From: Thermomonas brevis
Lineage (GTDB): Bacteria; Pseudomonadota; Gammaproteobacteria; Xanthomonadales; Xanthomonadaceae
Assembly: GCF_014395425.1 (NCBI RefSeq)
Contig: NZ_CP060711.1
Span: forward strand, 1,984,001-2,048,000
Direction of reading: 5' to 3'
DNA length: 64,000 nucleotides
Both the position numbers and the translations under genes were made by a program. Positions 40,543 through 49,581 of this stretch are shown here, piece after piece (position 1 is the first letter of the stretch; each line of letters opens with the position of its first letter). Under the pieces are notes generated by a model, which was not told where the DNA came from, made no database searches, and saw only the letters and a list, made by a program, of their open reading frames with translations.

Positions 40543-40598
40543 GAGGAGTGAGGAGTGAGCGAGAGCAATCCACCGCTTTTCCTCACTCCTCACTCCTC
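40543..40598. repeat. Purine/pyrimidine inverted repeat after the response regulator gene
   Basis: GAGGAGTGAGGAGTGAG (40543-40559) is the exact reverse complement of 40582-40598, with more imperfect GAGTGAGGA-type repeats on both sides (about 40531-40626). One strand is nearly all purine and the other all pyrimidine. It lies between two convergent genes and may act as a terminator. A related element is at 51801-51912. Confidence 0.75.
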
Positions 40599-40624
40599 AC
40601 TTCTCTCCACTCACTCCTCGCTCC

Positions 40625-42895
40625 TCAAGGCTGCCAGCCGTAGCTCAATTTCAGGAACACGCTGCGGGTGCTGCCGAACATGGTCGGGTTGTCGTCGTCC
40701 ATGAACGCGCCGTAGGACGCGCCGGCGTACAGCGCGGTGCGCGGGTTGATCTTGTACGAATAGACCAGCTGCGCGGCCCAGTCGCGCGCGGTCTCGTTGA
40801 CCGTATCCACGTACAGCGCCTGGTCGCGCTTCACCTCGCTGCCCTGCAGGGTCACGCGCAGGCGCTGGCGCGGGTCGAACTGCCAGCTGCCGCCGGCGTT
40901 GAGCACGGTGGCGGTGAACGCGGTGCCGCCGTCGCGGCGCATGCGCTGGCGGATCAGGTCCCAGTCCACCGCGATGCCGCGGCCGACGTTGGCGTTGCCG
41001 AACAGCTCCAGCATCGTCCGCTGGCCGGTCTTGCTGGCGTCGCGGTCGATCATCGTGCCGGCCTGCAGGTAGGCGCCCAGCTGCAGGTTGCCGGTCGGGC
41101 GGAAGTTGGCGTTGAGGTCGACGTAGTGCTCGTCGAACAGCTTGCCGTTCCAGTACGCGATGCGGGTCATGCCGTGCAGGCTGGCGAAGCTCTGCATCGG
41201 CCCGTTCACGCCGACCTGCGCTTCCAGCTCGCGCTCCAGCAGCTGGCCGTCGAAGCGATGGGTGATGTCCCAGTCGGCGTACAGGCTGATGCGCTCGAAC
41301 GCCTTGCCGTCGCGATACCACATGCGCTGTCCGCCGACCAGCGATTTGTCGTAGCCGACCATGCCGATGAAGCCGAGGTCGGCGCGAAAGCCGGGATCGA
41401 TGCTCTCGTGCCAGGCGTCGAAGTTCCAGTTGCGGTTGCTGAACCCGTACTGCGCGCGCCAGGCGTTGCCGGACGGGGTGGCGTCGTTGCCCAGGTCGTC
41501 CTTGTACAGATCGACGATGTCGTCCGGGTATTCGGACTGGCTGTGCAGGAACTGCGCGGTCGCGGTGTGCGCGCCCTTGCGCCAGCGCGCGTCGACGCCG
41601 GCCACGTTGTTGGCGTAGTCGTCGCCCTGGCGGAAGGTGCCGATCGCGCCGAGGCTGAGCTCGGTGCCGATGTCGTAGCGATAGCGGCCCACCGCCACGT
41701 CCGCCTTTTCTTCGAGCGCCTGGAACTGCGAGCCCTGGGTGCCGGGGATCAGCACCTGCGGCGCGGCGTCGCGGGCGACGATCGCGCCGTAGGTGTTGCC
41801 GCCGTCGCGGCCGGTGACGCGCAGGCCGTAGTCCGGATCGGCGATCTGGCGGGTGTAGAGCACGTCGAACTGGCTGGTGAAGTAGTCCGCGCCTTCGAGG
41901 AAGAACGGCCGCTTCTCCTGGTAGAACAGGGCGAAGCTGTTGTTGATGTCCAGCTGCAGCTGGTCGGTTTCGACCTGCGAGAAGTCCGGGTTGATCGTCG
42001 CGTTGAGGGTCATCGCCGGCGATGGCGCCCAGCTCACGTCGATGCCCGGCTCGATGCTGGTGTCGCCGCTGCGCCACGGATCGCCCGCGGCGTCGCGGGT
42101 CTGGGTCTTGCCCATGGTCAGGGTCGGCACGACTTCCAGGTTGCGGCCCTGCTGCGCCCCGGCCATGCCGTCGTACTTGCCCCATTCGCACTGGAAGCAG
42201 TTGGAGTCGCGCGGCACCTTGTGGCTGGCCAGCTGGTGGCGCTTGTCGCGCGGCCAGTTGCGGTACAGCGAGATGCCCCAGCGCTGGTCGCCGCCGCCGG
42301 TGGGGAAGCGCAGGGTGGAGAACGGGATGCGGAACTCGACGTCGTAGCCGTCGGCGGTGAGCTGGCCGGCGCTCTGCCACAGGCCGTCCCAGCTGGAGTC
42401 TTCCTGGTTGTTGGTATTGGTCTCGTCGCGGATGATGTCGCCCTGCACGCCGAGCGGATTCACCACCAGCTCGTAGCCGCGGCGGTGGTCGTTGAAGGTG
42501 TCGAGGAACACGCCCACCCAGTCGTCGTTGAACATCGCGTCGCGGTCGCGCAGGTGCGCGCGGATCTTCGACGGGTCCGGGTCGGTGGCGTGGAAGGCCA
42601 CGTACAGCGCGTCGGCGGTGTAGCCGATGCGCACGACGGTCTTCACCGGCGCCGGCGTGTTGTCGCCGGGCCGGGTGTCGTAGGCGATTTCCTGCACCAG
42701 CGCGCCCTGCCACGCGGCATCGTCGAGCTTGCCGTCGATGGCGATCTCGCCCTGCAACTGCGGGATGCGGCCGCCGGGCACGTAGTTGGCGGGCGGCGGC
42801 TGCGCGCCGGCGTCCTGGCTGGCGGCGTGGGCGAACGGGGCGCACAGTAGCAGCGCGGCGGCCAGGGCATGCGGCGTTGGAACGAACGGCTTCAA
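40625..42895 (-). CDS. DUF5916 outer-membrane protein with N-terminal CBM9-like domain
   Basis: The 756-residue product has a signal peptide (LAAALLLCAPFAHAA). A CBM9-like beta-sandwich follows (IAIDGKLDDAAWQGA, DALYVAFHATDPDPSKIRAH), then a long region with NPDFSQVETD, FFLEGADYF and YTRQI. It ends in alternating strands with a C-terminal aromatic pattern (LKLSYGWQP), indicating a beta-barrel. Such proteins are widespread in Xanthomonadaceae and Bacteroidetes. The substrate is unknown. The start is a TTG at 42895 with GGAGA upstream; no ATG gives a signal peptide. Its 3' end abuts the purine/pyrimidine repeat. Confidence 0.83.
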   Translation of the reverse strand: MKPFVPTPHALAAALLLCAPFAHAASQDAGAQPPPANYVPGGRIPQLQGEIAIDGKLDDAAWQGALVQEIAYDTRPGDNTPAPVKTVVRIGYTADALYVAFHATDPDPSKIRAHLRDRDAMFNDDWVGVFLDTFNDHRRGYELVVNPLGVQGDIIRDETNTNNQEDSSWDGLWQSAGQLTADGYDVEFRIPFSTLRFPTGGGDQRWGISLYRNWPRDKRHQLASHKVPRDSNCFQCEWGKYDGMAGAQQGRNLEVVPTLTMGKTQTRDAAGDPWRSGDTSIEPGIDVSWAPSPAMTLNATINPDFSQVETDQLQLDINNSFALFYQEKRPFFLEGADYFTSQFDVLYTRQIADPDYGLRVTGRDGGNTYGAIVARDAAPQVLIPGTQGSQFQALEEKADVAVGRYRYDIGTELSLGAIGTFRQGDDYANNVAGVDARWRKGAHTATAQFLHSQSEYPDDIVDLYKDDLGNDATPSGNAWRAQYGFSNRNWNFDAWHESIDPGFRADLGFIGMVGYDKSLVGGQRMWYRDGKAFERISLYADWDITHRFDGQLLERELEAQVGVNGPMQSFASLHGMTRIAYWNGKLFDEHYVDLNANFRPTGNLQLGAYLQAGTMIDRDASKTGQRTMLELFGNANVGRGIAVDWDLIRQRMRRDGGTAFTATVLNAGGSWQFDPRQRLRVTLQGSEVKRDQALYVDTVNETARDWAAQLVYSYKINPRTALYAGASYGAFMDDDNPTMFGSTRSVFLKLSYGWQP

Positions 42896-43089
42896 GCGGT
42901 CTCTCCGTGTGGATCGTCGTCGTTGCCTGCTGGGATGCGGCGCGATCCGCGCGGGTTGCCATGACTGATGGCAGGGGTTCGCATGCCCGCAGGGCGCGGC
43001 CAGTCTTGCGTGCAACGGCCGGCGCGCGCGCCGGGCATGCGACGGACGCCCGCCCGCGGCGATAAACTCGGGTTTTCCGCCACCGGATC

Positions 43090-45045
43090 GTGTCCATGCG
43101 CCAATTGCTTCTGTCCGTTTCCATCGCCGCCGCGCTCGGCGTCTCCGCCACCGGCTGCCAGGGCAACCAGAGCCCGGCACCCGCCGCCCAAGCCCCGGCC
43201 GCGCCGGCCGCCGCCGCGGAGAAGGTCGTGGACGAACATTCCTTCTCGCAGCCGGACAAGGTCCGCACCAACGACCTGGCGCTGGATCTGGCCATCGACT
43301 TCGACAAGAAGACGATCGGCGGCACCGCCACCTACACGCTGGACTGGGTCGACAAGACCGCCACCCAGCTGGTGCTGGACACCCGCGACCTGACCATCGA
43401 CAAGGCCGAGGGCCTGGGCGCCGACGGCCAGTGGAGCCCGCTGACGTTCGCGCTGTCGGACAAGGACAAGGTGCTGGGCAGCGCGCTGACCATCGAGACG
43501 CCGACCCGCCCGGCCAAGGTGCGCGTCACCTATGCCACCTCGCCGGACGCCTCCGGCCTGCAGTGGCTGGCGCCGTCGATGACCGAGGGCGGCAAGCAGC
43601 CCTTCATGTTCAGCCAGTCGCAGCAGATTCATGCCCGCTCGTGGGTGCCGCTGCAGGACACGCCGCAGATCCGCTTCACCTACAGCGCGCACGTCGTCGC
43701 GCCTGCCGACGCGATGGTGCTGATGAGCGCCGACAACGACCCGAAGGCGGCGCGCGACGGCGACTACAGCTTCAAGATGCCGCAGAAGATCCCGTCCTAC
43801 CTGCTCGCCATCGCCGCCGGCGACCTGGTGTTCAAGCCGATCTCCGAGCGCAGCGGCGTGTGGGCCGAGCCGGCGATGGTGGACAAGGCGACCGCCGAGT
43901 TCGAAGACACCGAAAAGATGATCGACACCGCCGAGTCGCTGTACGGCCCGTACCGCTGGGGCCGCTACGACCTGCTGGTGCTGCCGCCGTCGTTCCCCTA
44001 CGGCGGCATGGAGAACCCGCGTCTGACCTTCGCCACGCCCACCGTGATCGTCGGCGACAAGTCGCTGGTGTCGCTGGTCGCGCACGAGTTGGCGCACAGC
44101 TGGTCCGGCAACCTGGTCACCTTCGCCACCGACAAGGACAGCTGGCTCAACGAAGGCACCACCACCTACGTGCAGGGCCGCATCACCGAGGCGCTGTACG
44201 GCAAGGACATGGCCGAGATGGAGGAGGTGATCGACCGCGACGAGCTCAAGCAGGAGTTCGCCTCCATCGATCCCAAGCTGCAGCGCCTGTCGCTCAAGCC
44301 CGGCACCCTGGCCGACCCGGACGACCAGTCCAGCGCCACCGTCTATACCAAGGGCGCGTGGTTCCTGCAGTTCCTGGAGAAGCGTTTCGGCCGCGAGGTG
44401 TTCGATCCGTGGCTGAAGGGCTACTTCGACCACTTCTCATTCCAGAGCATCACCACGTCGCAGTTCCGCGACTACCTGAAAGCCAACCTGATCGACAAGC
44501 ATCCGAACGTGGTGACGATGCAGGAAGTCGACCAGTGGCTGTACGAGCCGGGCATCCCCGGCAACGCGCCGCAGGTGGAGTCGGGCAGGTTCAGCACGGT
44601 GAACGCCGCGCGCATCGCCTGGCAGGGCAGCGCCAAGCTGCCGGACAAGAGCATCACCGGCGCGTGGGGCACGCAGGAATGGGTGCACTTCCTCGAAGGC
44701 ATGCCGGAGACGCTGAAGCCGGAGCAGCTCCAGCAGCTGGACGAGGCCTACCACTTCACCGGTACGCCCAACGGCGAGATCGCGATGCGCTGGTATCCGC
44801 TGGCCGAACGCAGCGGCTACGCCGCCGCGCGCGAGGAGATGGGCAAGTTCCTGGAGCGGGTGGGCCGCCGCAAGCTGATCCTGCCGGTCTACAAGGCGCT
44901 GGTGGCGACGCCTGACGGCCTGGCGTTCGCCGAGCAGGTGTTCGCGAAGGCCAGGCCGGGCACGCACCCGATCACCGCGGGGTCGGTCGAGGCGATCATC
45001 GACGGCGCCAAGGCCAAGGCGCCGGCCGCGCCCGTCGCGCAGTAA
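43090..45045 (+). CDS. M1 family aminopeptidase, putative lipoprotein
   Basis: This zinc metallopeptidase is predicted to remove N-terminal residues from peptides in the cell envelope. The 651-residue product has a signal peptide ending SATGC (Cys23, a weak lipobox) and an Ala/Pro linker. The M1 core follows: the exopeptidase motif GGMENP (305-310), zinc ligands HELAH (332-336), and the third ligand Glu355 in WLNEGTTTY. A C-terminal helical domain resembles leukotriene A4 hydrolase. The start is GTG at 43090; the ATG two codons later (43096) is equally plausible. Confidence 0.92.
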   Translation: MSMRQLLLSVSIAAALGVSATGCQGNQSPAPAAQAPAAPAAAAEKVVDEHSFSQPDKVRTNDLALDLAIDFDKKTIGGTATYTLDWVDKTATQLVLDTRDLTIDKAEGLGADGQWSPLTFALSDKDKVLGSALTIETPTRPAKVRVTYATSPDASGLQWLAPSMTEGGKQPFMFSQSQQIHARSWVPLQDTPQIRFTYSAHVVAPADAMVLMSADNDPKAARDGDYSFKMPQKIPSYLLAIAAGDLVFKPISERSGVWAEPAMVDKATAEFEDTEKMIDTAESLYGPYRWGRYDLLVLPPSFPYGGMENPRLTFATPTVIVGDKSLVSLVAHELAHSWSGNLVTFATDKDSWLNEGTTTYVQGRITEALYGKDMAEMEEVIDRDELKQEFASIDPKLQRLSLKPGTLADPDDQSSATVYTKGAWFLQFLEKRFGREVFDPWLKGYFDHFSFQSITTSQFRDYLKANLIDKHPNVVTMQEVDQWLYEPGIPGNAPQVESGRFSTVNAARIAWQGSAKLPDKSITGAWGTQEWVHFLEGMPETLKPEQLQQLDEAYHFTGTPNGEIAMRWYPLAERSGYAAAREEMGKFLERVGRRKLILPVYKALVATPDGLAFAEQVFAKARPGTHPITAGSVEAIIDGAKAKAPAAPVAQ

Positions 45046-45093
45046 CCGCCGCGCCCGCGCCGGCCGCTGCCGGCGCGGGGCGGTCCGGACGCG

Positions 45094-46038
45094 ATGGCGC
45101 TGCTTTTCTTTGCATCGGTACTGATCGCGGCGCTGTTGGCCGCGATCGTCGCGCTGTGGCGCGATCCCATGCGGCTGGTGCGCGGCGAGTTCGCGCGCCA
45201 GCGCCGCGCCGCCGGGCTGTCGCGCGGCATGGTCGAGGCGGCGGGCCATCGCTGGGTGTATGCGCACCGCGCCGCCGCCGATCCGGCCGCGCCGGTCGTG
45301 GTGATGGTCCACGGCTTCACCGGCAGCAAGGAGAACTGGTATCCGCTGGCGCGCGCGCTGGGCGGCCGCTATCGCCTGCTGATTCCGGACCTGCCCGGCT
45401 GGGGCGAATCCGAACGCAGGCCCGGCGCGGCTTACGGCTTCGTCGAGCAGGCGGCGAACGTGGCCGCGTTCATCGATGCGCTGTCGCCGGAGCGGCCCGT
45501 CGTATTGCTGGGGCATTCGATGGGCGGCGGCATCGCCGCGCTGGTGGCGGCGCGCTGGCCGGAGCGCATCGCCAAAGTGGGATTGTTCAACGCCGCCGGC
45601 GTGCGCTTCGACGACAATCAATTCGGCCTGGACGTGCTGGCCGGGAAGAACCCGTTCGCGGTGGAGGACGCGGCGACGCTGCGGCGCTTCGTCGACACGG
45701 TGTTCTTCGACGACGCGGCCAAGCCGTGGATTCCGTGGCCGGCCTCCGCCGCGCTGATCGCCAAGCGCCGCGCCGACGCCGCCTTCGAGCAGACGGTGCT
45801 GGACCGCATCGGCCGCGGCGACGAGAGCCTGCTGCCCGGCGAGGAAGCCAGCCGCATCCGCCAACCCGCGCTGCTGCTGTGGGGCCGGCAGGACGCGGTG
45901 ATCGACCCCAGCGCGCTGGCGCTGTACGCCGCGCGCATTCCGCAGGCGCGCCAGGTCCTGCTGGACGGCTGCGGCCACATGTCGATCGCGGAGCGCCCGC
46001 GCGAGGTGGCCGAAGCGCTGGTGAGATTCCTGCAATAA
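45094..46038 (+). CDS. Alpha/beta hydrolase, membrane-anchored
   Basis: The 314-residue product has an N-terminal hydrophobic segment (LLFFASVLIAALLAAIVAL) that could be a signal anchor. The alpha/beta hydrolase fold follows: oxyanion motif HGFTG (73-77), nucleophile elbow GHSMGG (Ser142), an acid in LWGRQDAVID, and His in DGCGHMS. Carboxylesterase or lipase activity is likely, but the substrate is unknown. It lies 48 bp after the aminopeptidase and is the last GC-rich gene before the AT-rich island. Confidence 0.85.
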   Translation: MALLFFASVLIAALLAAIVALWRDPMRLVRGEFARQRRAAGLSRGMVEAAGHRWVYAHRAAADPAAPVVVMVHGFTGSKENWYPLARALGGRYRLLIPDLPGWGESERRPGAAYGFVEQAANVAAFIDALSPERPVVLLGHSMGGGIAALVAARWPERIAKVGLFNAAGVRFDDNQFGLDVLAGKNPFAVEDAATLRRFVDTVFFDDAAKPWIPWPASAALIAKRRADAAFEQTVLDRIGRGDESLLPGEEASRIRQPALLLWGRQDAVIDPSALALYAARIPQARQVLLDGCGHMSIAERPREVAEALVRFLQ

Positions 46039-46130
46039 GTTTTTAGAATGCAAAGATTTATGAAGATAATTTGCTATTTCTTTTTCTATTTTTAGAGTTG
46101 GTCAGTCATTCTAAATTCAGGATCGAGAGC

Positions 46131-46654
46131 GTGCGCGGATTCGTTGGAGTCGTATGTGTTGGAATTGCATTGATACTTGCGCCGATATCGTCGCCAGCGC
46201 GTATAGCGGATATGGGCGGCGGATATGTATGCAACATAGCGTCAACCACTTCGGGTGATACGACGTGGTATTTCGTTGGTGATTGCTTTTATATGGATGA
46301 TACGGGTGGAGGGGGAGGGGAGGGGGTGGATATCCACCAGATCCGCCGCCAAGTGGCGGCGGTGGGGGAGGGGCTGGTTCTTACACCGTGCCGAGGGATT
46401 CGAATAATCCCGAGAATGTAAAGTGTAGCGCAGATGGTCCGGCCCGTTATTTGTCTGCAAGACAAGATTTCCTGAAATGGAAAGCCTCGACTCGGACGAC
46501 TCAAATCTACGGAAAGGGCGAAATCTTAAAGATATCGTATCTTGGAGGTGGAGATGAAAGATATGTTTGGATTCCTGGAACAATGGCGAGTCCAACGGCG
46601 CCAGCGGAAGATATGCTTGCGCGCGTTCCTGATTCGCTGAACTGCCCGCGGTGA
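46131..46654 (+). pseudogene. Exported Gly/Pro-rich protein broken by a frameshift
   Basis: The first part (GTG at 46131, SD-like GAGAG) encodes a signal peptide (GFVGVVCVGIALILAPISS) and YVCNIASTTSGDTTWYFVGD. The G-rich tract at 46304-46327 follows. Staying in this frame gives an unnatural tail ending at 46421. Adding one G in the tract joins it to the frame that runs GYPPDPPPSGGGGGG, SYTVPRDSNNPENVKC and on to a stop at 46654. The intended protein would be about 175 residues with a Gly/Pro linker. Function is not recognised. The break may be phase variation, a real mutation or a sequencing error. The stop overlaps the next start in TGATG. Confidence 0.6.
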
Positions 46655-47475
46655 TGGAAATGAAAAAAATCGTTATGCCTCTGGTTTGCTCGCTGCTTCT
46701 TTTTGTAATTGGAGCTTATGCTTTGTGGAAGAATTTTCCGCTAGGGCATGAGCAAAGGCAGACTCATGAAAAGACTGTTGAGAATCGGCGGCCTGAAAGT
46801 GGCGACGAAATATTCTCTACCGATAAGGGGCGCAGCCCTGGAAAATATACGGAGTTGTATGATAAGTATTCGACTGGAGCCTTGAGTGGTGATCCGGTTT
46901 CAATAGATAAATTCATACGCCTTGAAGGGGCATGTGAAAGTGGAGTAAGTGTCATTCCGGGTGTCGAAATTCCTGTGGAAGTCAAGAGGTTGCGAGATTT
47001 TTGCGCTATGCATTATTCGAGCAAAGAGGAGTTCGATTATCGTGTAAATGTGCTTCGAAAGCAGTCCTATAGCGCAAAATTAGAGGCTAGGCTCCGAAAG
47101 GTAGAGGAGGTGGCGGGAAAGGATGTTGCCAGACGAGAATTGTCAGCTGAGCTTCGGAGTGCTAACGCGGATCAAGCTCAAATGATTCTGGAATATGCTT
47201 CAAATGCGGATCTTGTTCCTGAAGAGTTGAGTTCTGAGGCTGATATCAGAGCCGATCCGTCACTAGCAGAAAAATTGTCGATCTTGAGTTATATAGAGTT
47301 TTGTAGACGCGGTGGCGAGTGCGGTGATTCAGATTTTCCCGCATTGGCTGCGTGTGTATCTTTGCCCCCATGTTCGAGCAAATTTGGTTTGCTGGAAGTA
47401 ATTAGGAGGGCTTCAGCGCCACGAGATTACGAGGCGGCTCAGTCAATGAGTGAAATGCTGCATGGAAGGCGCTGA
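46654..47475 (+). CDS. Unrecognised membrane-anchored protein of the AT-rich island
   Basis: The 273-residue product has one N-terminal membrane segment (IVMPLVCSLLLFVIGAYALW) and a presumably periplasmic remainder. It contains a charged, likely helical central part (LEARLRKVEEVAGKDVARRE) and a Cys-containing C-terminal part (IEFCRRGGECGD, AACVSLPPCSS) that may form disulfides. I recognise no family. The start overlaps the stop of the frameshifted gene (TGATG), so the two were probably co-translated. ATG 46660 is an alternative start. Confidence 0.65.
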   Translation: MEMKKIVMPLVCSLLLFVIGAYALWKNFPLGHEQRQTHEKTVENRRPESGDEIFSTDKGRSPGKYTELYDKYSTGALSGDPVSIDKFIRLEGACESGVSVIPGVEIPVEVKRLRDFCAMHYSSKEEFDYRVNVLRKQSYSAKLEARLRKVEEVAGKDVARRELSAELRSANADQAQMILEYASNADLVPEELSSEADIRADPSLAEKLSILSYIEFCRRGGECGDSDFPALAACVSLPPCSSKFGLLEVIRRASAPRDYEAAQSMSEMLHGRR

Positions 47476-47743
47476 GAGAGTGTGACTTCAGTATTTAATG
47501 CGCGACGTAATTTAGCTTGGCCTGTATTTTGTTCTTCCGGCATCAGATGAAAAAGATTCAGTTAGTGGGTCAGTGCAAAAGTGCAAATTTTTGCTTTTCA
47601 ATCGGAAGCGTTAATTTTGATTTTCAGGACTTAATTTCTTGGGTGGAAACCGTCAGTTCCATTGAAAATAAATCTAACATGATCGAAAAGAATAGAAAGT
47701 GCGCGTTGTGGCGGCAGGATGTGCGTACCGCTGGGTGTGTTCC

Positions 47744-48493
47744 ATGAGCGAAAGAAATCGATATTGGCTATCTGCATTACTGTTGCTAGTGTTGGCTATT
47801 GTTGCACTTGTGTGCTTGCTTGTTCGTCAGCAAGAGGGAAAAGCGAAAAGTGAGCGGCTGGGAATGATTGCCGATGTCAATGTCCCGGAACGCAATGAAA
47901 AATTTTCTTTGGGCGTAGAAAGGCCTTCTGCCAGTGTGAAAGAGGAGGATGGACTTGAAGAATATGTGTGCGCCATCAGGAAAGAGCTTTGTCTCGATGA
48001 TCCGATTAGTGCTGCTACGGAAGCCGAGGCGCGCTGGTTGAAGCAGTTTGGTTACCCATCGCATCGTCGTCTTGAACAACTTGAGGCGATGTCATTGTCT
48101 GAGCTGGAGGCGCTTGCCCATAAAGGTGATCTTTCTGCAAGAGTGGTGCTTGGAAGAAAGCGAATCGAGATGAAGGATCACATTGCTGGGCGCTCTGATT
48201 TGATGGGCGCCCTGCTGGATGGGAGTACATATGCAGCTATTGAGATGGCGAGAAGCAATACTCCAGATATTCCAAGCTCTTCTTTGTCCGAAGCGCGATC
48301 CTATTATAGAGTTGCTTATCTTCTGGGTGACTGGAAAGCGCCAAGAGAGGCATATATTTCACAACAGAAGTACGGCGGCTTCGATAGCTGGGAAATGGTG
48401 AGATCCGACGAGCGTGCCATGGAGCTGTATCGGAATATCCTGAAGTACAGAGGTGAGAATCATATTCCGCTTCGAGTCTGGCCGAGGCCGTGA
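47744..48493 (+). CDS. Unrecognised membrane-anchored protein with faint Sel1-like pattern
   Basis: The 249-residue product has an N-terminal membrane segment (YWLSALLLLVLAIVALVCLLV) and a helical exported part. The stretch LEALAHKGDLSARVVLG resembles a single Sel1-type repeat, but one copy is weak evidence. A Cys pair (YVCAIRKELC) may form a disulfide. The layout resembles the preceding island gene (anchor plus about 220 residues), suggesting related roles. The 268 bp between them (47476-47743) hold only a 76-codon ORF with no features I trust. Confidence 0.6.
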   Translation: MSERNRYWLSALLLLVLAIVALVCLLVRQQEGKAKSERLGMIADVNVPERNEKFSLGVERPSASVKEEDGLEEYVCAIRKELCLDDPISAATEAEARWLKQFGYPSHRRLEQLEAMSLSELEALAHKGDLSARVVLGRKRIEMKDHIAGRSDLMGALLDGSTYAAIEMARSNTPDIPSSSLSEARSYYRVAYLLGDWKAPREAYISQQKYGGFDSWEMVRSDERAMELYRNILKYRGENHIPLRVWPRP

Positions 48494-48568
48494 TGCTCAT
48501 GGGACCGCGTTTTTAGGCATGCTTGGTCTCGGCTTCACCTGCTTTCATTTTCGTTATACGGTATCCCG

Positions 48569-49291
48569 ATGATGAAACAGATTGCTGTGCTCGCCCTGTG
48601 CCTGCTCCTGCCCGCCTGCAAGCGCGACGATCCCGAGGCCGCGGCGCGCGCCGCGGCCGAGCAGGCCGCGGCGAAGGAACAGGCCGCCGAGACGATGGAG
48701 AAGCAGTTCGAGGAGGCGGTGGCGGCGCAGAACTGGCGGCTGGCGAAGGGCTACGGCGACGTGCTGCAGATGGACCATCCCACCAGCGCGGCGGCGGCGC
48801 GGGTCAAGCCGAAGCTCGACGACGTGCGCGCCCGCGCCGAGGCGCAGCAGCGGCAGGAACGGCTGGCCGCGCTGTGGAGCTACGGCGACGAACCCGTCGG
48901 CAAGGACGGCCACCAGCTGTCGGCGTCGATCTATTCGCAGGAGCCGGTGGACACCGACGGCGGCGGCGCGCATCCGGTGCGGCTGATCTTCCGCGACCAT
49001 CCGGAATGGGGCCGCAGCGCCTACCTGGTGCTGCAGGCCGGCGACTTCGACTGCTATTCCGGTTGCAAGCTCAAGGTCGTGGTCGACGGCAAGACGCACA
49101 CGCTGCCCGGCTCGCGGCCGAAGACCGACGAGGCCATCGCGATGTTCATCGACGACTGGAAGGGCCTGTGGAAACTGGCGAAGGCCGGCCAGCAGCTGTC
49201 GATCGAGTTCCCGACCAAGCCCGTGGGCCGGCGCACCGCCGAGTTCGAGGTCGGCGGGCTGGAGCCGTCGAAGCTGCCGAAGTGGAATTGA
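48569..49291 (+). CDS. Putative lipoprotein, function unknown
   Basis: The 240-residue product has a lipoprotein signal (LALCLLLPAC), then an Ala/Glu-rich helical segment with coiled-coil character (AAAEQAAAKEQAAETMEKQF). A C-terminal globular domain follows, with FDCYSGCKLKVVVDG and IEFPTKPVGRR; the two close Cys may form a disulfide. GC content is back to that of the core genome. I do not recognise the family. Confidence 0.75.
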   Translation: MMKQIAVLALCLLLPACKRDDPEAAARAAAEQAAAKEQAAETMEKQFEEAVAAQNWRLAKGYGDVLQMDHPTSAAAARVKPKLDDVRARAEAQQRQERLAALWSYGDEPVGKDGHQLSASIYSQEPVDTDGGGAHPVRLIFRDHPEWGRSAYLVLQAGDFDCYSGCKLKVVVDGKTHTLPGSRPKTDEAIAMFIDDWKGLWKLAKAGQQLSIEFPTKPVGRRTAEFEVGGLEPSKLPKWN

Positions 49292-49311
49292 GGCGCTGAC
49301 GCGAAGCTAGG

Positions 49312-49581
49312 GTGGTGCGGGGTTTCGACATCGCCGTCGTCGCGCTGGTCAGCGCCGCCGCGCTGGCGCTGCACGTCGGCCTGTTCGTGCTGATCCGGCG
49401 CTGGATGGACCGCGACCTGGCGCTGTCGTTCGCCGGCGATGACGCGCACCGGCGCGACTACATGCTGCGCTGCCTGCGGCGGGCGAAGGCGGAAGACGTG
49501 AAGCGCCGCGACCTGCCGGCCTGGCTGGAGCGCGCGGCGGCGGAATGCCCCGCGCGCGCCGAACCTCAGGCCAGCGCGTAG
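49312..49581 (+). CDS. Small membrane protein, function unknown
   Basis: This 89-residue protein starts at GTG and has one membrane segment (IAVVALVSAAALALHVGLFVL), followed by a basic cytoplasmic tail with DYMLRCLRRAKAEDVKRRDL. It starts 20 bp after the lipoprotein stop and its 3' end overlaps the convergent PfkB kinase by 16 bp. The start could be one codon downstream. Confidence 0.55.
   Translation: MVRGFDIAVVALVSAAALALHVGLFVLIRRWMDRDLALSFAGDDAHRRDYMLRCLRRAKAEDVKRRDLPAWLERAAAECPARAEPQASA

Larger units (their letters stand above)
46039..48560. other. AT-rich island with three unrecognised exported proteins
   Basis: Base composition and codon use change abruptly after the hydrolase stop and recover at about 48560: A/T-ending codons become common, unlike the flanking genes. 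It holds a frameshifted exported protein and two proteins with a single N-terminal membrane anchor, all on the plus strand. No transposase, integrase, tRNA or direct repeat was seen at the borders. Horizontal transfer is the simplest explanation. Confidence 0.75.

Noticed and set aside
40611..43331. 906-codon minus-strand ORF overlapping the DUF5916 gene
   Set aside because: It is the neighbouring frame of DUF5916, Arg/Pro-rich, and ends in the purine/pyrimidine repeat.
47517..47747. 76-codon ORF between the two island membrane proteins
   Set aside because: No ribosome binding site, motif or hydrophobic segment, and it overlaps the next start. It may be chance in AT-rich DNA.
46039..48560. 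Prophage or integrated element
   Set aside because: No integrase, phage structural gene, tRNA or flanking direct repeat is visible.
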